Of a DNA stretch of 64,000 nt, positions 36,001 to 47,875 are shown piece after piece. The notes below the pieces were generated by a model. The model was not told where the DNA came from and ran no database searches. It saw nothing but the letters and a program-made list of their open reading frames with translations. The stretch spans positions 62,001-126,000 of the forward strand of contig JASAMV010000158.1 of the NCBI GenBank assembly GCA_030248065.1. The letters are read 5' to 3'. The stretch's first letter is position 1. Each line of letters opens with the position of its first letter. Source of the DNA: Rhynchonema sp. JSB1_4. Its lineage: Eukaryota; Nematoda; Chromadorea; Monhysterida; Xyalidae. A program made the translations under genes and the position numbers.

Positions 36001-39000
36001 GCTGCATTGCTACAGTCTGTGGGAGTCGCAGTCGTTTGTGATCGCGTTTGATTGGCCCGAAACACCGCCATCTTCTGACAGGTATATGGGATTTGGGATA
36101 CTTAGATGAAATAAAGCCGAACATTTATTACGACCAGTGCTGTGGCTGGGGGTCCCCCATTGGTGCCCTACCCGCTCCGACCTGGTACACTACCCTATCT
36201 TTACCCTCAAAATGCCCAAATTTCTACCGAAAACCCTTAAAAGTGCAAAAAATTCGCGATGTATGTATGCGCGCGATGTATGTACTTTCTAGCACATAAA
36301 ACTAAGCACGCGAAAAAACTTGTGTGGTACACTACCCGCCCCAAAAATCTGCCCCCACCCCAAAATCCCAGGTACATTACCCCCCTACCCGCCCCGGTTT
36401 TTCCCCCTATGTGCCCTACCCGCCCCGCCAAAGTTGCCATAGCACTGACCACGACAACGATTGCAGGTACATCTATGTGGTCTGTATTGGACTGGCCAAA
36501 TTTGATAAGGTGAGCAGTTTTGTTGTTTTTATGGTTGGTGCATAACGACTACGCAGCAAAGTGCAACCATTCATTACGAGCTAAACCAAGAAAGCGAAAC
36601 CTTTCGCGTTTCTTGCTTGTGTGTTTATCTTCCTGCTGATGATCCAAAGTTTTCTTTTGACATGAGATCACGCTCGCAGTTCACACTATTCTAAACTAAA
36701 AATCTCATATTATGAATGCTTCATATTATGTACGATCAATTGCAAGCAAATAATTGTAGTCGACAATTCACACGAATTTCTGGGGTTCGTGCCCAATCGA
36801 CTCAGTGCAGATGAACGATGAGCCCATTCACTCGCTGGTGCCTGATCCAGAATGCAGATTCATATTCGGATGCAAGTTGAAGGAACCGATCAAAGGTTGG
36901 GTCTGACTGTTCAGGATGTAAAGGCGGCCTTAGGTTGAACACGGAAGCCGGAACACGGAAATAATTTACGTATACAAACCAGTTTCGTGCATTTCCGTGC
37001 ACGTAAAAATTTCTGTGTTCCGGTTTGCGTGTTCAACCTAAGTCCGCCCTTAGAGCCGCTCGTATAAGCGTCCGTTTGCTGCCGCGAGGATTGTTGCTCA
37101 TTTGACCACCAGCACCAATCTTGAATGAGGCAAGTTCTCATGGTGTTCTCATACGCACGCCACCAGTATTTAAAAAAATTCAACGTAATTACTCAGAGTC
37201 ACCTTATTTAGTTTAGTTTATCGGGTCTGCACCAACTCAATAATAAATAACAGAAGAAGGTTAAGTGGAAGAAGCGTAATTACCGGGTGTGCAATTTACG
37301 GACATGAAAATACATACAAGACAGGGTATCAAAGTTACAGGGATGAAGAATAAATACAAAACGAGGACAGGAAAGAGTGAGAAGGTATACGAAATCACGG
37401 TGGCCGTCAAAAATCCCGAAAAAAATCCTGAAAAATCCCGAAACGAAAAATCACAAAAAAATTCCCGCAAAGCAAAAATCCCGAAAAATAAAAAGTTGTG
37501 GAAATGGACCAATTTTTTTGCCAGAAGTTGGCATTCATGTAGTTGGTGCTCAGGCTTGCACGTTTGGCTTAGCCTCAGACTGCCATCAAGGAAGAGCTGT
37601 CCACGTAAAGGAACTACCGCAAAAATGCAACGCCCAGGCTTTTATTCAGGGTTAGGCTTGGGCTTAGGCTGCCAGCCAGGAACACATGACCGAACGAGAA
37701 TTTCAATATCTTGAACCCCAACTGATCCAGTGCCCAAATTATGGACTCCAACCACATGAATACCCCTTTCTGCACATTAAACTTTGTATTTTTCCTTAAT
37801 TTCATTTTTGGGGATTTTTGCTTTTCGGGATCTTTATTTTTCGGGATTTTTTCGGAATTTTTTTCGGGATGTTCGACCCCACCCGAAATCACGGACAGAC
37901 AAACACAAGCTACATGCAATCAGAACTAAATTACGTAAGCAGAGGGACTAAATGTACATCGCGCGCAGCGCACAATTTTTGCACTTTTAAGGGTTTTCGT
38001 AAGAAATTTCGACATTTTTTGACCGAAAAATGGGCATTTTGTGTGATGATAAGTTATTCAGAAGCAGTTGTAAAAGGAGTGTATAGCAGTGTTTTATTTA
38101 GTTTTTTTATAAATGCGAATAATAATAGAGTAGTCTCAAGCTGCATATACTGTATAGTTTCGGACCATATCCACGTGAGTTGACATTCAACTCATTTGAG
38201 GTTTCTGCACCGATCGTTCCAAGTTGTGAAAAAAACTCACTTTTCTTCTGGAACGAAAAGTCGCTCTACGAAGATATAGCGATTCTCTGAGGAGCTTGAC
38301 ATTTGTGTGTGACCTATGCTGTCACAGTGCTTTCCAACGATGTATAACACTATGCTTTGCTGCCCTTCCTACGGTTATGTCCCGAGCCAATCAAGGTAGT
38401 CATCTCATCTTCACCGTTTATTCACAGAAACCCACAACAACGAGCCGAGCACACGAAATACGGTGAACATCAAATTGAAGGAAAATCATATGAAATCGGA
38501 CGGAAAGCTGCTTGTTCAGGTGTGATCATTTTGGACTGTTAGATGTCGTTACAGCCTATTCTGTTTATTGTTTTCAAGTATAGTTGCAGGTGGAAAAAAA
38601 CGGTTTTTTTCTGAAAAAACGAAAATAACGTTTTTTTCAGTGAAATATATTTTTCCGGAAAGATTGCATGGCGGATTTTGAACTTTTCTAATAAAGTGGC
38701 AAAACTGTGAGGAAAAGCCTATTTTTATTGCAGAAACATACTTTTTCAAGTGTTTTCCAGCACTTTTGTGGCTTTTATTCGCACTTTCTCAACATGATTA
38801 CCTTTCATACACAATTTTTAGCGCATCATGTGCCAAATATTTTAACCGGTGCCCAAATTTGGCTCGGGAAAATATCGGGAAAAAACTTTTTTCAGTAAAT
38901 ATATTTTTCCCGAAAAATTGCAACTATATTTTACTTTCAAGTCACCTCATCGCCAACCCCTCACGTGATTACCACGTTCGCAAATCCTGCCTGTCAATGT

Positions 39001-42000
39001 TCAGGTGTATCTGATGTCGGCGCGATTCACAGAGCCGAGCGCCATGCTGCGTGGCGAAATCATACAGAAACGATTGGCTGACGAGGGCTGGCTCATCAAA
39101 GTGGCTAATGAACGTAAGGAAGTGATCAGTGTGAATTGATTATTGAATGGCTTTTTTATCGAAATGATTCCGCATTTTCGTATTGAATCTGCAATCTAAT
39201 TTCCTTGACGTTTCTTGCTACTCTCTCAACCAGCTCTATCGGGTCAGGTTCCCGGATTCATTCGCTGTCATTTCTCTATTTTCGCATCATAAAATTATTG
39301 AACGATTGGCTTGAAGAATCTTTCGTCACTTGGAAACCAGATTGTTGAATGAAAAACTCACATCACCACAAGAATTCCAATCACACAGATGCTAAATTTG
39401 AAAGAAATTCCTTGAAAACGGAAATAGAAACCGGACCGCAAAGACTACCGTTCAATCAACAAAATATGACTGACACTGCCAATAATAATTATTAAAACCA
39501 CCAAATCAAAACGACTTCACGAAAAACAAAAAAGTTTTCCAAAAGCCAGCAGCCAGTTTTTATTCGGTGTACAAATTCGACGCGGTGTAGAATGTAAAAA
39601 TTCCACACTTTGGAGCATCACGCGCCACGTTTGGCATAAATTGAGACTCTCCTTGCATGTAGAGCAACTGCTTGCTGCTGGTTTGTTGAGACCAGAACAA
39701 AACAAGCGATTCCCAGATGTGTATTTGACAGTGAATGCCCGACCGAATGCAAACTGCCGCCAATCCGTGACCATCTATGCAACCTGGTCTCCGTAATTAA
39801 AGGGGCGTCTTCTTGGACGATTCAGCGGTCAGCCCTCGAATCCACACTTGAACTGGATATACTGCATGCGTCTGATTTCGCAGCCGCATTTTGGTGTCAT
39901 ATGTGTACGTACAGGTACCCGCTGCAACTCTCGGGGAATCTTGTATCCTTTTGCACCCGGCAGGAATGCGCACTCGTACACTACACGCTGCTTAAATGAG
40001 GAAGGCTGCCTTCACACGGTTGAAGAATACCAGCTGAGATGCAAGGATGCGCAGTGTTGTGGCGCTGGGAGGCAGGCTGCACGAAGGCGCCTTTCGCCTG
40101 CCTTCCGCCGGGAGGAATGCGCATTCGTGCACTGTGATTTTGTGCTTTCGTCGCGTATTTTGATCAATTGAGTTTTTATGCATATTTATGCCCAGTGAAT
40201 AAATGTTTCCATCATGCCGCTCAAAGCTGATATTTCCATTCAAAATTGAAGCAGCATGTTCGTTCATTTTGTAATTTGCTTTGCATCACGTGTGCATTTT
40301 GTGTGATCATCAGCTGTTTTACTTTGTCGATTTACAACTTGATCGACAATAAAGTTAGAAAACCTGTGCGTATGTCTGAAGTTGCTTTCATTCGATTTTG
40401 GTCGGTTTTCGCTTAAAAACTGTTTGTTTTTATTGTCTTGGTGGAAAATAATGCAAAAATTCAATTGAGCTAAACAAGCGACTGCAATTCAAAAAACCCA
40501 GTGCACGAATGCGCATTCCTCCCGGCGGAAGGCAGGCGGGAGGCGTCTTCGTGCAAGAAGCAGCTTGCCTCCCAGCGCCACAACACTGTGCATCCTTGCA
40601 TCCCAGCTGGTATCCTTAACCGTATGAAGGCAGCATTCCTCCTGGAAGCAGCGTGCACGAATGCGCATTCCTCCCGGGTGCATGGATGCAGATTCCCCTG
40701 GAGTTGCAGCTGGTACTGTATTATGCAAGCGGCAATATGTTACGCCAACTGCAATGCTCCCCCTATGACGTGCAGAAATTGATTAAACTTTTACACTTCG
40801 GTTTTCATTCAACTTCTAAATTTCTGACAAAAATCTGATTGTAAATGTTCCTCGGACTTTGTACCGCAATCATCATGCTTTACCCGCAGACGACAAACCA
40901 CGGCCTCGTCGCGTACGTTTCATACTTCAAGGATGGTGGCGATTTCCTGATTCATTCGACCGATTCGTGGCCAATTGACCGAAACTTTCTCAGCAATGCC
41001 ATCCAATGGTTTCTGCTATGGAACAACAATCCCGACGCAAAATGCATGGGTGTCTGGCTGCGTGATCGTGAGTTAAAGGGGAAATTGCACATTCTTAATC
41101 GCCTTTCAAGTTTTACAATTGTTTAGAGAGCAATGAGGGCATCACAAAAGTCAAATCACTTTTGATAAACTCTCAAACATGCACCGAGGAGATTCCGTTT
41201 AAGACAAGCCACTGGGAACAAAATTTGGCGCGGACCGGCCGAATTTCTACCTGCACATTCAGGCAAATTGCCTGATCAAAAAGCTCTCAAGGCAACGGAA
41301 TGTTTCGCATGATTTTTAAAACTCACTAACTATAGAATTTCGCTTTTCTTTATATTTCGAATTTCAACGAATTGTTCCAGCGTGTCTACTAAATGTTTCA
41401 TGCACTGCTTGTCACGCTGGAACAATTCGTCAAAATTCGAAACATAAAGAAAAGCGAAATTCTATAGTTAGTGAGTTTCAAGAAGCATGCGAAACATTCT
41501 ATCGCCTTGACAGCTTTTTGATCAGGCAGTTTGCCTGAATGCGCAGGTAGAAATTCGGCCGGTCCGCGCCGAATTTTCTTCCCGATTGTTCCCTTTAAAC
41601 TGCTTCTTTTGGGTACACGTTTGAGAGTTTGTACCAAGTGATTTGACTTTCATGATGCCCACACGACTGTCTAAACACCTGTAGGGTTTGAAATGCGATT
41701 AGGAATGTGCAATTTCCCCTTTAATTCGCAGCAGACAGAGTGCACTGGAGGATGATGCACGGAAATCACCACTTGTTGTTCGTATTTTCAGGTATATCAG
41801 GTCAGCGGACTCAACTGAGTGCCACGGATCAAGAGAAGAATCTGACAATGATCCTCGGGAGCGTCGGCAGATACAAAGAACATGCCCGACCAATATACGT
41901 CGAGATCGAGCTACGTTATGGTTCGAAACAAACGAATTCCACGGTATGATCTAATGTTTCTTCATTCCCTTTAGATCACTGCTTTTTCACAACACAACAA

Positions 42001-42823
42001 AAAATTTAAAAATAATAATGGTTATTGACAGCTATCGGCCTCGGCGCAACCGATTTTCACGTCGGATCACAGCAGCAAATCCGGCGAAAGATCGACGGTC
42101 AGAGCCTCCTGTGTTCAAGTTTTTGTGAAGAACCGGTCAATAACCTGTTTGTCGCTTTTATTTCGAATGGTTTCTGTTCACAATAACTCTGGAACTCAGA
42201 ATGAACAACAATCGGGTGATGAATACAGTGGGGTTTATAATCATTGGAAATCCAGGAGCTCAGCGATACGAACACACCGGAAACAAATGAGCAGACACAG
42301 TGTACGACCCAGGAGCGAACGCATATCGACCGTGAAACTGATATTGTGGCGGTCGGAATGGATGGCAAGGTTTGATTTGGCTTTGGTCAATCGATAGCAG
42401 TGCACATTTTGCTACATATATGTAACTTTCAGCGCATTTTACAACCATTTGTAAAATAGGTAATTGTTTGTTATCTTGTTTTCTTTAGCATCACCTGCTC
42501 CATGAAACCTCACCTGCGAATCGGCTCTCCACGCAGCCATCAGAGCTGTGTTTCGAATCGCCATTTGAACCGGCCTCAATGTTACTCGTCAACCACGAAC
42601 GATACGCGGTATGTCCCGGGTCATATGTATGTGTAGAATCTTGACCCCCCGGGGTCCTACTTTTATTGTATTTTGGACTGTGGAGAGTCGAGGATCCCTG
42701 ACCTCACCGAAAGCAGGCAAGTCGGAGGTCGTCACGATTGCTCGTGCCGAAAACCGAAGCGCCTCAGAATCGGGGGCACAGTTGGAGCTTGACTTGACTC
42801 TTGTTGGACGGAATCACAATTAA
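30061..42823 (+). CDS. MPHOSPH8: MPP8-like chromodomain, AT-hook and ankyrin protein
   Basis: Vertebrate MPP8 reads H3K9 methylation and is part of the HUSH transposon-silencing complex. Exons: 30061-30099, 30165-30220, 30363-30487, 30554-30653, 30717-30816, 31075-31235, 31563-31678, 31754-31834, 31905-32095, 32885-33095, 33222-33437, 33652-33851, 33923-33974, 34021-34196, 34631-34793, 35043-35101, 35356-35446, 35523-35638, 35761-35852, 35971-36081, 36467-36509, 36811-36895, 38428-38519, 39005-39113, a tentative 39234-39247, 39557-39792, 39884-39914, 40890-41067, 41792-41943, 42032-42118, 42256-42369, 42489-42608, 42686-42823; about 1284 residues. Chromodomain at 12-60 with aromatic cage F12, W35, F38 and DDTWEPE; AT-hook GRGRPRK near 203; disordered S/T-rich middle; ankyrin units near 560-740 (GRTALHYAV, TPLQLAIDSG). 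The rest is beta-rich and unrecognised. Human MPP8 is shorter (860), so the part after 39113 could be a second gene. The intron at 35102 appears to start with GC. Confidence 0.78.
36135..36447. mobile_element. hAT-like MITE in MPP8-like intron
   Basis: Ends CAGTGCTGTGGCTGG and inverted CAGTGCTATGGC. The flanks ATTACGAC and ACCACGAC agree at 6 of 8. It contains repeated CCCTACCCGCCCCG phrases and lies between the exons ending 36081 and starting 36467, 19 bases before the latter. Confidence 0.75.
36922..37050. repeat. Hairpin inverted repeat
   Basis: Arms of about 36 bp, 36923-36958 and 37013-37048, pair GGCGGCCTTAGGTTGAACAC with its near complement. The loop is about 54 bp. It is probably a small foldback MITE in the intron between the exons ending 36895 and starting 38428. 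Confidence 0.8.
37380..37905. mobile_element. Foldback element rich in TCCCGAAAAA
   Basis: The left arm (about 37380-37565) has repeated AAATCCCGAAAAA and TTCATGTAGTTGG. The right arm (about 37735-37905) has the complements in inverse order, diverged by small indels. The centre includes GGCTTGGGCTTAGGCTG. It lies in the same intron as the hairpin at 36922. Confidence 0.65.
38579..38928. mobile_element. E-family MITE in MPP8-like gene
   Basis: Ends TATAGTTGCAGG and inverted TATAGTTGCAAT, with GGAAAAAAACGG blocks. The same intron in the duplicate copy (46895-47018) lacks it, giving an empty site. The flanks TTTTCAAG and, a few bases further out, CTTTCAAG suggest an imperfect TSD. Confidence 0.85.
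39916..40735. mobile_element. Foldback element in intron before exon 40890
   Basis: Arms of about 230 bp, about 39916-40140 and 40495-40735, are inverted copies with about 85-90% identity by eye. Shared phrases include GGAGGAATGCGCATTCGTGC and GCAAGGATGCGCAGTGTTG. The loop of about 350 bp is AT-rich. The left arm begins directly after the donor at 39915. Confidence 0.82.
41070..41732. mobile_element. Long palindrome in the next intron
   Basis: Arms of about 320 bp meet near 41395. The left arm starts AAAGGGGAAATTGCAC and the right arm ends in its complement. CGGACCGGCCGAATTTC and AGTCAAATCACTT occur in both orientations. It fills almost the whole intron between 41067 and 41792 and is a foldback transposon or an inverted duplication. 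Confidence 0.85.
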
Positions 42824-43009
42824 TAAATAAACTGTCTTGATTACCTATTGCTTAGGCGATGAACTATTGCGCATGGTTGGGTTTGGTTTTAAGAGATAAA
42901 AGTGAAAATGGAATGAGTTTGAGGTTTTATATTTTATTAAAAATAAGATTTGTTAGATAAGGCAATGGGCGCGCGAGAGTGAGAGAAAAGCAAAGACTAT
43001 AGGCGTGAT

Positions 43010-43160
43010 CGCACCTAAGCGAGCACCATTTCCCGTGTTCTACGTCGTGGCTGATTGGTTTTGACAAAATAGTCAACCAGCGACGTAAAAGTCGAACACG
43101 TGCAATTTGGGAAATGAGTAATGAGAACTGAGGAAATAGTGCTCGGCCGTCCTTTAACTA
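43010..43160. repeat. Hairpin inverted repeat
   Basis: GAGCACCATTTCCCGTGTTC on the left pairs with GAACACGTGCAATTTGGGAAATG and GTGCTCG on the right, around CTACGTCG/CGACGTA. Non-coding DNA between the MPP8-like and MSP genes. Confidence 0.6.
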
Positions 43161-43396
43161 CTCGATCGCGTTTCTTTTTCTCTTGTCGATCCATTACGGA
43201 TTAATTACTATAAGATAATTGGACGGCTCTTACTTGTGATTGGTTAGAGAAAGATATTTGAATTTAGAGCAAAGAAATGAGAATGACAATGCAATTAAAG
43301 AGAATGGGTTACTGTAGACACAGGATCAAGCGCGGAAATTCAAATGGGCTATTCCCGAATCCCCACATATGTTTAAAACAACAATTTGTGAAAATT

Positions 43397-44393
43397 ATGC
43401 GTGATGCAAAACATCAGATGGTTGTACGTGCACGCGTGGAAGATGAACGAGGCACATACGAAATCAAGCCGAGCGTTCAGCTGCTGGGCATCGGGGCACA
43501 GAAATCGATCAACGTTCGCATCATAAACGTCGACCAGGTGATGTTGTAGATGAAGTTACCCACATCTCCTTGGATAATCTCTAGTCCTAACGAGAGGTTA
43601 GCTAGACTTATGACATGCAGGCAGGTTGTGCGCTCTCAAGCACAGAAACCAGCCGACCTAATGTTGATCATTGATTACGCCGAGCTAAGTCCCGAAGCCG
43701 TTTCAATGGTCTCCGGCGTAAGTTTCTGTTTTACTATCACTTGCCAGAGACCGTGGGATCAGCTGGAGAAAGCCATGATTTATTCTCAGGTGATCAACTT
43801 CACAGCCACGGCGTTCTCAACCAAAATGATCAAACTATCGTTTGGTAGTATCCCGCTAGTGCCGATCAACGAGACACCTAATGAATTGGCATTTCACTCG
43901 TCAAAAAGTCAAGAAGTCGCGATCACGAACACCACAACAAATAAAAAGGTTGCGCCATACCACCACCTATTATCCTTTCACTTCGCAGTCTGCTTTATTT
44001 CGAATCAAATCTTCATCGGAGAATCAAGTTGCCTAGTAGATCAATCAATGAGAGCCATATACTGCAGATCGCCCTCAAGATCAAAACCAGCGACAACACC
44101 TCATATTCTGTGTCCTGGATTTACGGCCGTTTGAAGCCAAAGGAGACACGCACATTGACGGTGTACAGAAAGGTTACGCTAAACATCTTAATTCCACGTG
44201 GTCAAACTTGAACTCCGTTGTCTTTCAGGCAGAAGATAGATCAGATTGGCAGGATCTACTGAAAATGGAATTCACTGACGTTAGCAGCGTACCGTCAAAT
44301 GAAAATGTATGGGTTTCAAGAGATGGGAAAGTGTCGAAATCATTCTTGGCGATCGGTTCGGTCCGGTGTAACCCGCGGTCACGTAGTAGATAG
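43397..44393 (+). CDS. MSP-domain protein, two MSP-like folds
   Basis: Exons about 43397-43537, 43646-43717, 43748-43948, 43989-44027, 44068-44172 and 44229-44393 (stop) join in frame to about 207 residues. The first unit (VVRARVEDERGTYEIKPSV, then INVRIINVDQKPADLML) and the second (ELAFHSSKSQEVAITNTT, then ALKIKTSDNTSYSVSWIYG and RLKPKETRTLTVYRK) follow the beta-strand order of major sperm protein / VAP domains, including the KIKT strand and the proline-led loop before the last strands. MSP domains bind FFAT-type peptides at ER contacts, or polymerise in nematode sperm; which applies here is unknown. No C-terminal membrane anchor is seen. A 40-base intron (44028-44067) is unusually short, and the 5' end may lie further upstream. 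Assignment rests on strand pattern only. Confidence 0.55.
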
Positions 44394-46752
44394 ATTTTTA
44401 CTGATGCCACCAATAGACCAGCTTGGAGTTATTCCCAGACAGCTCATAAAAACTGTTATGCTGGTCGAAATTAGTGGCTTCAGTATAAATACTAAAATAT
44501 GCTTGTCTTGTGTGGCATGTGGCAAGACCGGACCGGTCACCAAGTTTGATTTCACCCGTAGTCTATCAGTGACCTTTGTACCTAATTCAAACCCAGAATA
44601 GCTTGGCGGATTTCATCGGCATTCAACAAAGATGACGGCAGAACACTGCCACATGTGGTTGTTCGTATGACCGTGGATGACCAGAAATGACCAGCTACCG
44701 ACAACCAACAAGCAACACATACTATGTACCGGAAACTAAAGTGATCGTTTTCACCCCAAATTAGTGATCTATCACGTGTGGCACTAACTAATTTTGATCC
44801 AACGCATCAACTGTTTTATGAATCGCACTTCAACCTCACGAAGATTTAAGATTTATGTTTCAAGGAATCAATAATAAACGAGTTTAAGTTTCAGTTTTTG
44901 AATTTAAGTTTCAATGTTCAAAGTTGATTCGGCCCAACATGTCCAGTTAGACAGTTAATCAATTCAAAAAGCGAAGATTGACACTTTGATCAACACACCG
45001 TGCCATCAACAGTGACCACCCAGAACCTGCGCGCACAGAAGGCGACCATCAAGGCTGGCTGATGCCGATTCGTGGGTGCAAGTGTCGACGGACATGTGTC
45101 GCGTTAGTGTCGGACAAGTACGATTGATTGATTGCCGCTCATTCACCGTCGTATTCACTCAGACATTTGCCATCGATCGATCCAACGAGCAAATCTACGT
45201 TCGCACGGCGGTGACTGCCGATGGGTCGCACTTGGCAACAGTTGTTCAGCACACAGACATGCACTCGGCGGCACCCTGATGATCAAGGGAATGTAGGGGA
45301 TCCGCGCGATCGGCACGCGAGACGGCTGCACAACGACGAGCCGAGGTGTTGGCCGACCGACAAGGTGATGACGAGGACATGCGATCCTGCATCGATGCCG
45401 CCCTCGCTCATTACAATCGGTGTGAATGCGATGTGAATGATGGGATTGGACGCATTCGCTTTGCTGCTGCCGCTAGCTGCTCAATCAATCATGCGCCTTC
45501 CAGCAACAACCGATCTGCCAGTCACCACATCACAGTTGGGTGAAACATTATTCAGCTGTCAGGCGCGACTCGGCAACATGAATCAATGGCAATCAAATCA
45601 ATCAATCAGTAGTGATCGACTTCGTGTCGTCGCATTCGATCCGGGTTTGATCGATTATGAACATGTGACAGGAGGTCGCTAGATCCCCGAAAATGAAAGA
45701 CTCACACTCTCTTATCTGATAAAGCTTCAATCACAGAGCGGAAGAGGGCGATAAATCAGCCCCGTTGCTCGCCTGTTGCAGTGTAACCCACCATCGGCTA
45801 CGACCAACCCGACATCAGTCACGATCGACCCGGTATCGGTCACGACGAACCTCGCATCGGCCGCCATGAAAGCGGCGTATGCTTGTGCTCAGGCTCGTCA
45901 AATTGTCAAATGCGTGACCTCCAAGGACGCCAGTTTCAGTGCACGACTGCGCACCCCCAGTCCGATTGCCGAGAGAACCAGAATATGCGTTGTCGATTGC
46001 CGGCGCAACCCACTGTGTCCGCTGAAACGAGCAAAATGCAGTGTCAAAATTGTCACTAAACTCAACAGTACATTCACGACCTGAATTGTGGCACAAAAAT
46101 CAATTGTCAGGTGTGACTCGGCAACATGAATCAATGGCAATCGGCTGTGGTGTCGATCGATCAAATCAATCAATCAGTAGTGATCGACTTTTTGTCGTCC
46201 CGATCGCGATCACTGTTTCGATCATCAATTATGTACACCAATCAGTCAGACAACAATCGCATCCATCAGCAATGTTGTTGTGTGGTTAGAACAGAAGCAT
46301 CGAACGAACGAAATGTTATTAACCGGCAGCTATTGCACATAGTGAATAAAGTTCTGGTGACAAAAGTGGGAAAGGTCTTACCCGATCAACTCACTATAAA
46401 GAGGGTAGACCATGCACCTTTCACGTGTGTTCAGGTGCACAGCGACATCGATCAAGAAATCCGAAATCCAAAAAGAAATGCGAAAGCAACATTTTCGATC
46501 CTTGTGTCCGCAGTGCACCTTTTCCGCGGTGGCCAGCCGCTCAGGAGGACCATCGAACCTTCCCACGTTGTCCTGGCAGGCCAGTAGTCCAATGTGGTGC
46601 CACTCGGGGGGGGGGGGGGGGCGGCGTGCAGATCTCTGGTTCCATTGGTCGGGAAATGTTTGGTTGACGTCGCCGGCCGGCGATGCCATTGAACACGGCG
46701 GCATCGGCGTTGATAGCGAGCACCGTGAAGAGTGATCGTCGAGCCTGCCGGA
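44394..46752. other. Region without a firm gene
   Basis: Frames at 45076-45279 and 45776-46084 have coding-like composition but no flanking splice logic or family I recognise. A phrase of about 85 bp (GGCAACATGAATCAATGGCA with AATCAATCAGTAGTGATCGA) occurs at about 45570-45640 and 46117-46190, a local direct duplication. A run of 16 G lies near 46606. Confidence 0.4.
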
Positions 46753-47430
46753 GTCACCCTTGTATTTAAGGTAGTCGTCTCACCTCCACTGTTTATTCAC
46801 AGAAACCCACAATGATCAGCCGAGTACACGAAACACGGGGAACATCAAATTGAAGGAAAATCATATGAAATCGGACGGAAAGCTGCTTGTCCAGGTGGGA
46901 TCGTTTTGGACTGTTAGATGTCATCACAGCCCACTCTCTTTATTGTTCTTTTAAGTCACCTGATCGCCAACCCCTCACGTGATTACCACGTTCGCAAATC
47001 CTGCCTGTCAATGTTCAGGTGTATCTGATGTCGGCGCGATTCACAGGGCCGAGCGCCATGCTGCGTGGCGAAATCATACAGAAACGATTGGCTGACGAGG
47101 GCTGGCTCATCAAAGTGAAAATACACCTTTTTTCCCCACCCCCGAAAAATCCCCCCGCAAAGTAAAAAAAAAAAAAAGCCAAAAACCAAAAAAAAAAAAA
47201 AAAAAAAAAAAAAAACGCTAATGAACGTAAGGATGTGATCACTGTGAATTGATTGGCTATTTTTATTGGAATGGTTCTGCCTTTTTCTATTGGCTCTGCA
47301 ATATATAATGCCCGTGACGTTTCTTACCGCTATCATAATATGTTCCATGTGTCATCGAATTCTTTGGCTGTCACTTCTCTTGTTTTCGCATCAAGAAATG
47401 ATTGGTCGATAAGATTTTCGTTCAACAAAG
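46753..47430 (+). pseudogene. Broken duplicate of two MPP8-like exons
   Basis: 46803-46894 copies the exon 38428-38519, and 47019-47117 plus 47217-47227 copies the exon 39005-39113, with intron and flanks also similar. Differences: the frame-defining part is kept, but a 99-bp A-rich, polyA-containing insertion (47118-47216) splits the second exon after ATCAAAGTG, and the E-type MITE of the parent intron is absent. It is probably a non-functional segmental duplication about 8 kb from its source. Confidence 0.8.
47118..47216. mobile_element. A-rich insertion with poly-A tail in duplicated exon
   Basis: Begins AAAATACACC, passes a CCCCACCCCCG stretch and ends in about 60 mostly A residues before the exon resumes at GCTAATGAAC. 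It could be a short retroposed fragment or a repeat-expansion artefact. No TSD is clear. Confidence 0.6.
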
Positions 47431-47875
47431 CGACCCACAGTAACCCCGAACCGGAAGGCACAGTTTATCCCGTTCCGAGTAATTGCTGCACATCATACAG
47501 AAACCATATACCGAATGAAGCATATCTTGTGCAAACGAACACCAATAAGGCAACTGCTGACAGTGACTATCCCCACAGGTAAACATGTTCTATAAACCAG
47601 CCAAATAATACAACAACCAAGAGAACTCGCAGTAAAAATAAATATCAGGAAACAATAGATAACCGGCAGATCACAGTCAGATATAAACGGAATGTTTCTT
47701 GACTCCAAAAGGCACGCTGCCACAAATATCTAGAGCAGGGCTCGCACCTAAAAGTAGGAAAGAATGTTTTATTCAGCTGGACCAAGAAAACAACCGAATC
47801 CCTTTCCATGTATTTTTTCAATATTTGTCGGCGTTGATTCCCCAAACAAATTTCAATCCAAAATAGTTTTTTTGT

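Noticed and set aside
40489..40728. Open frames with SAFRREECAFVH-like sequence on both strands near 40.1 and 40.6 kb
   Set aside because: They mirror each other because of the foldback arms and lie in an intron of the MPP8-like gene.
44700..46090. Several 60-100 codon frames between the MSP gene and the duplicated exons
   Set aside because: No splice partners, no recognised motifs, and both strands are equally open in places.
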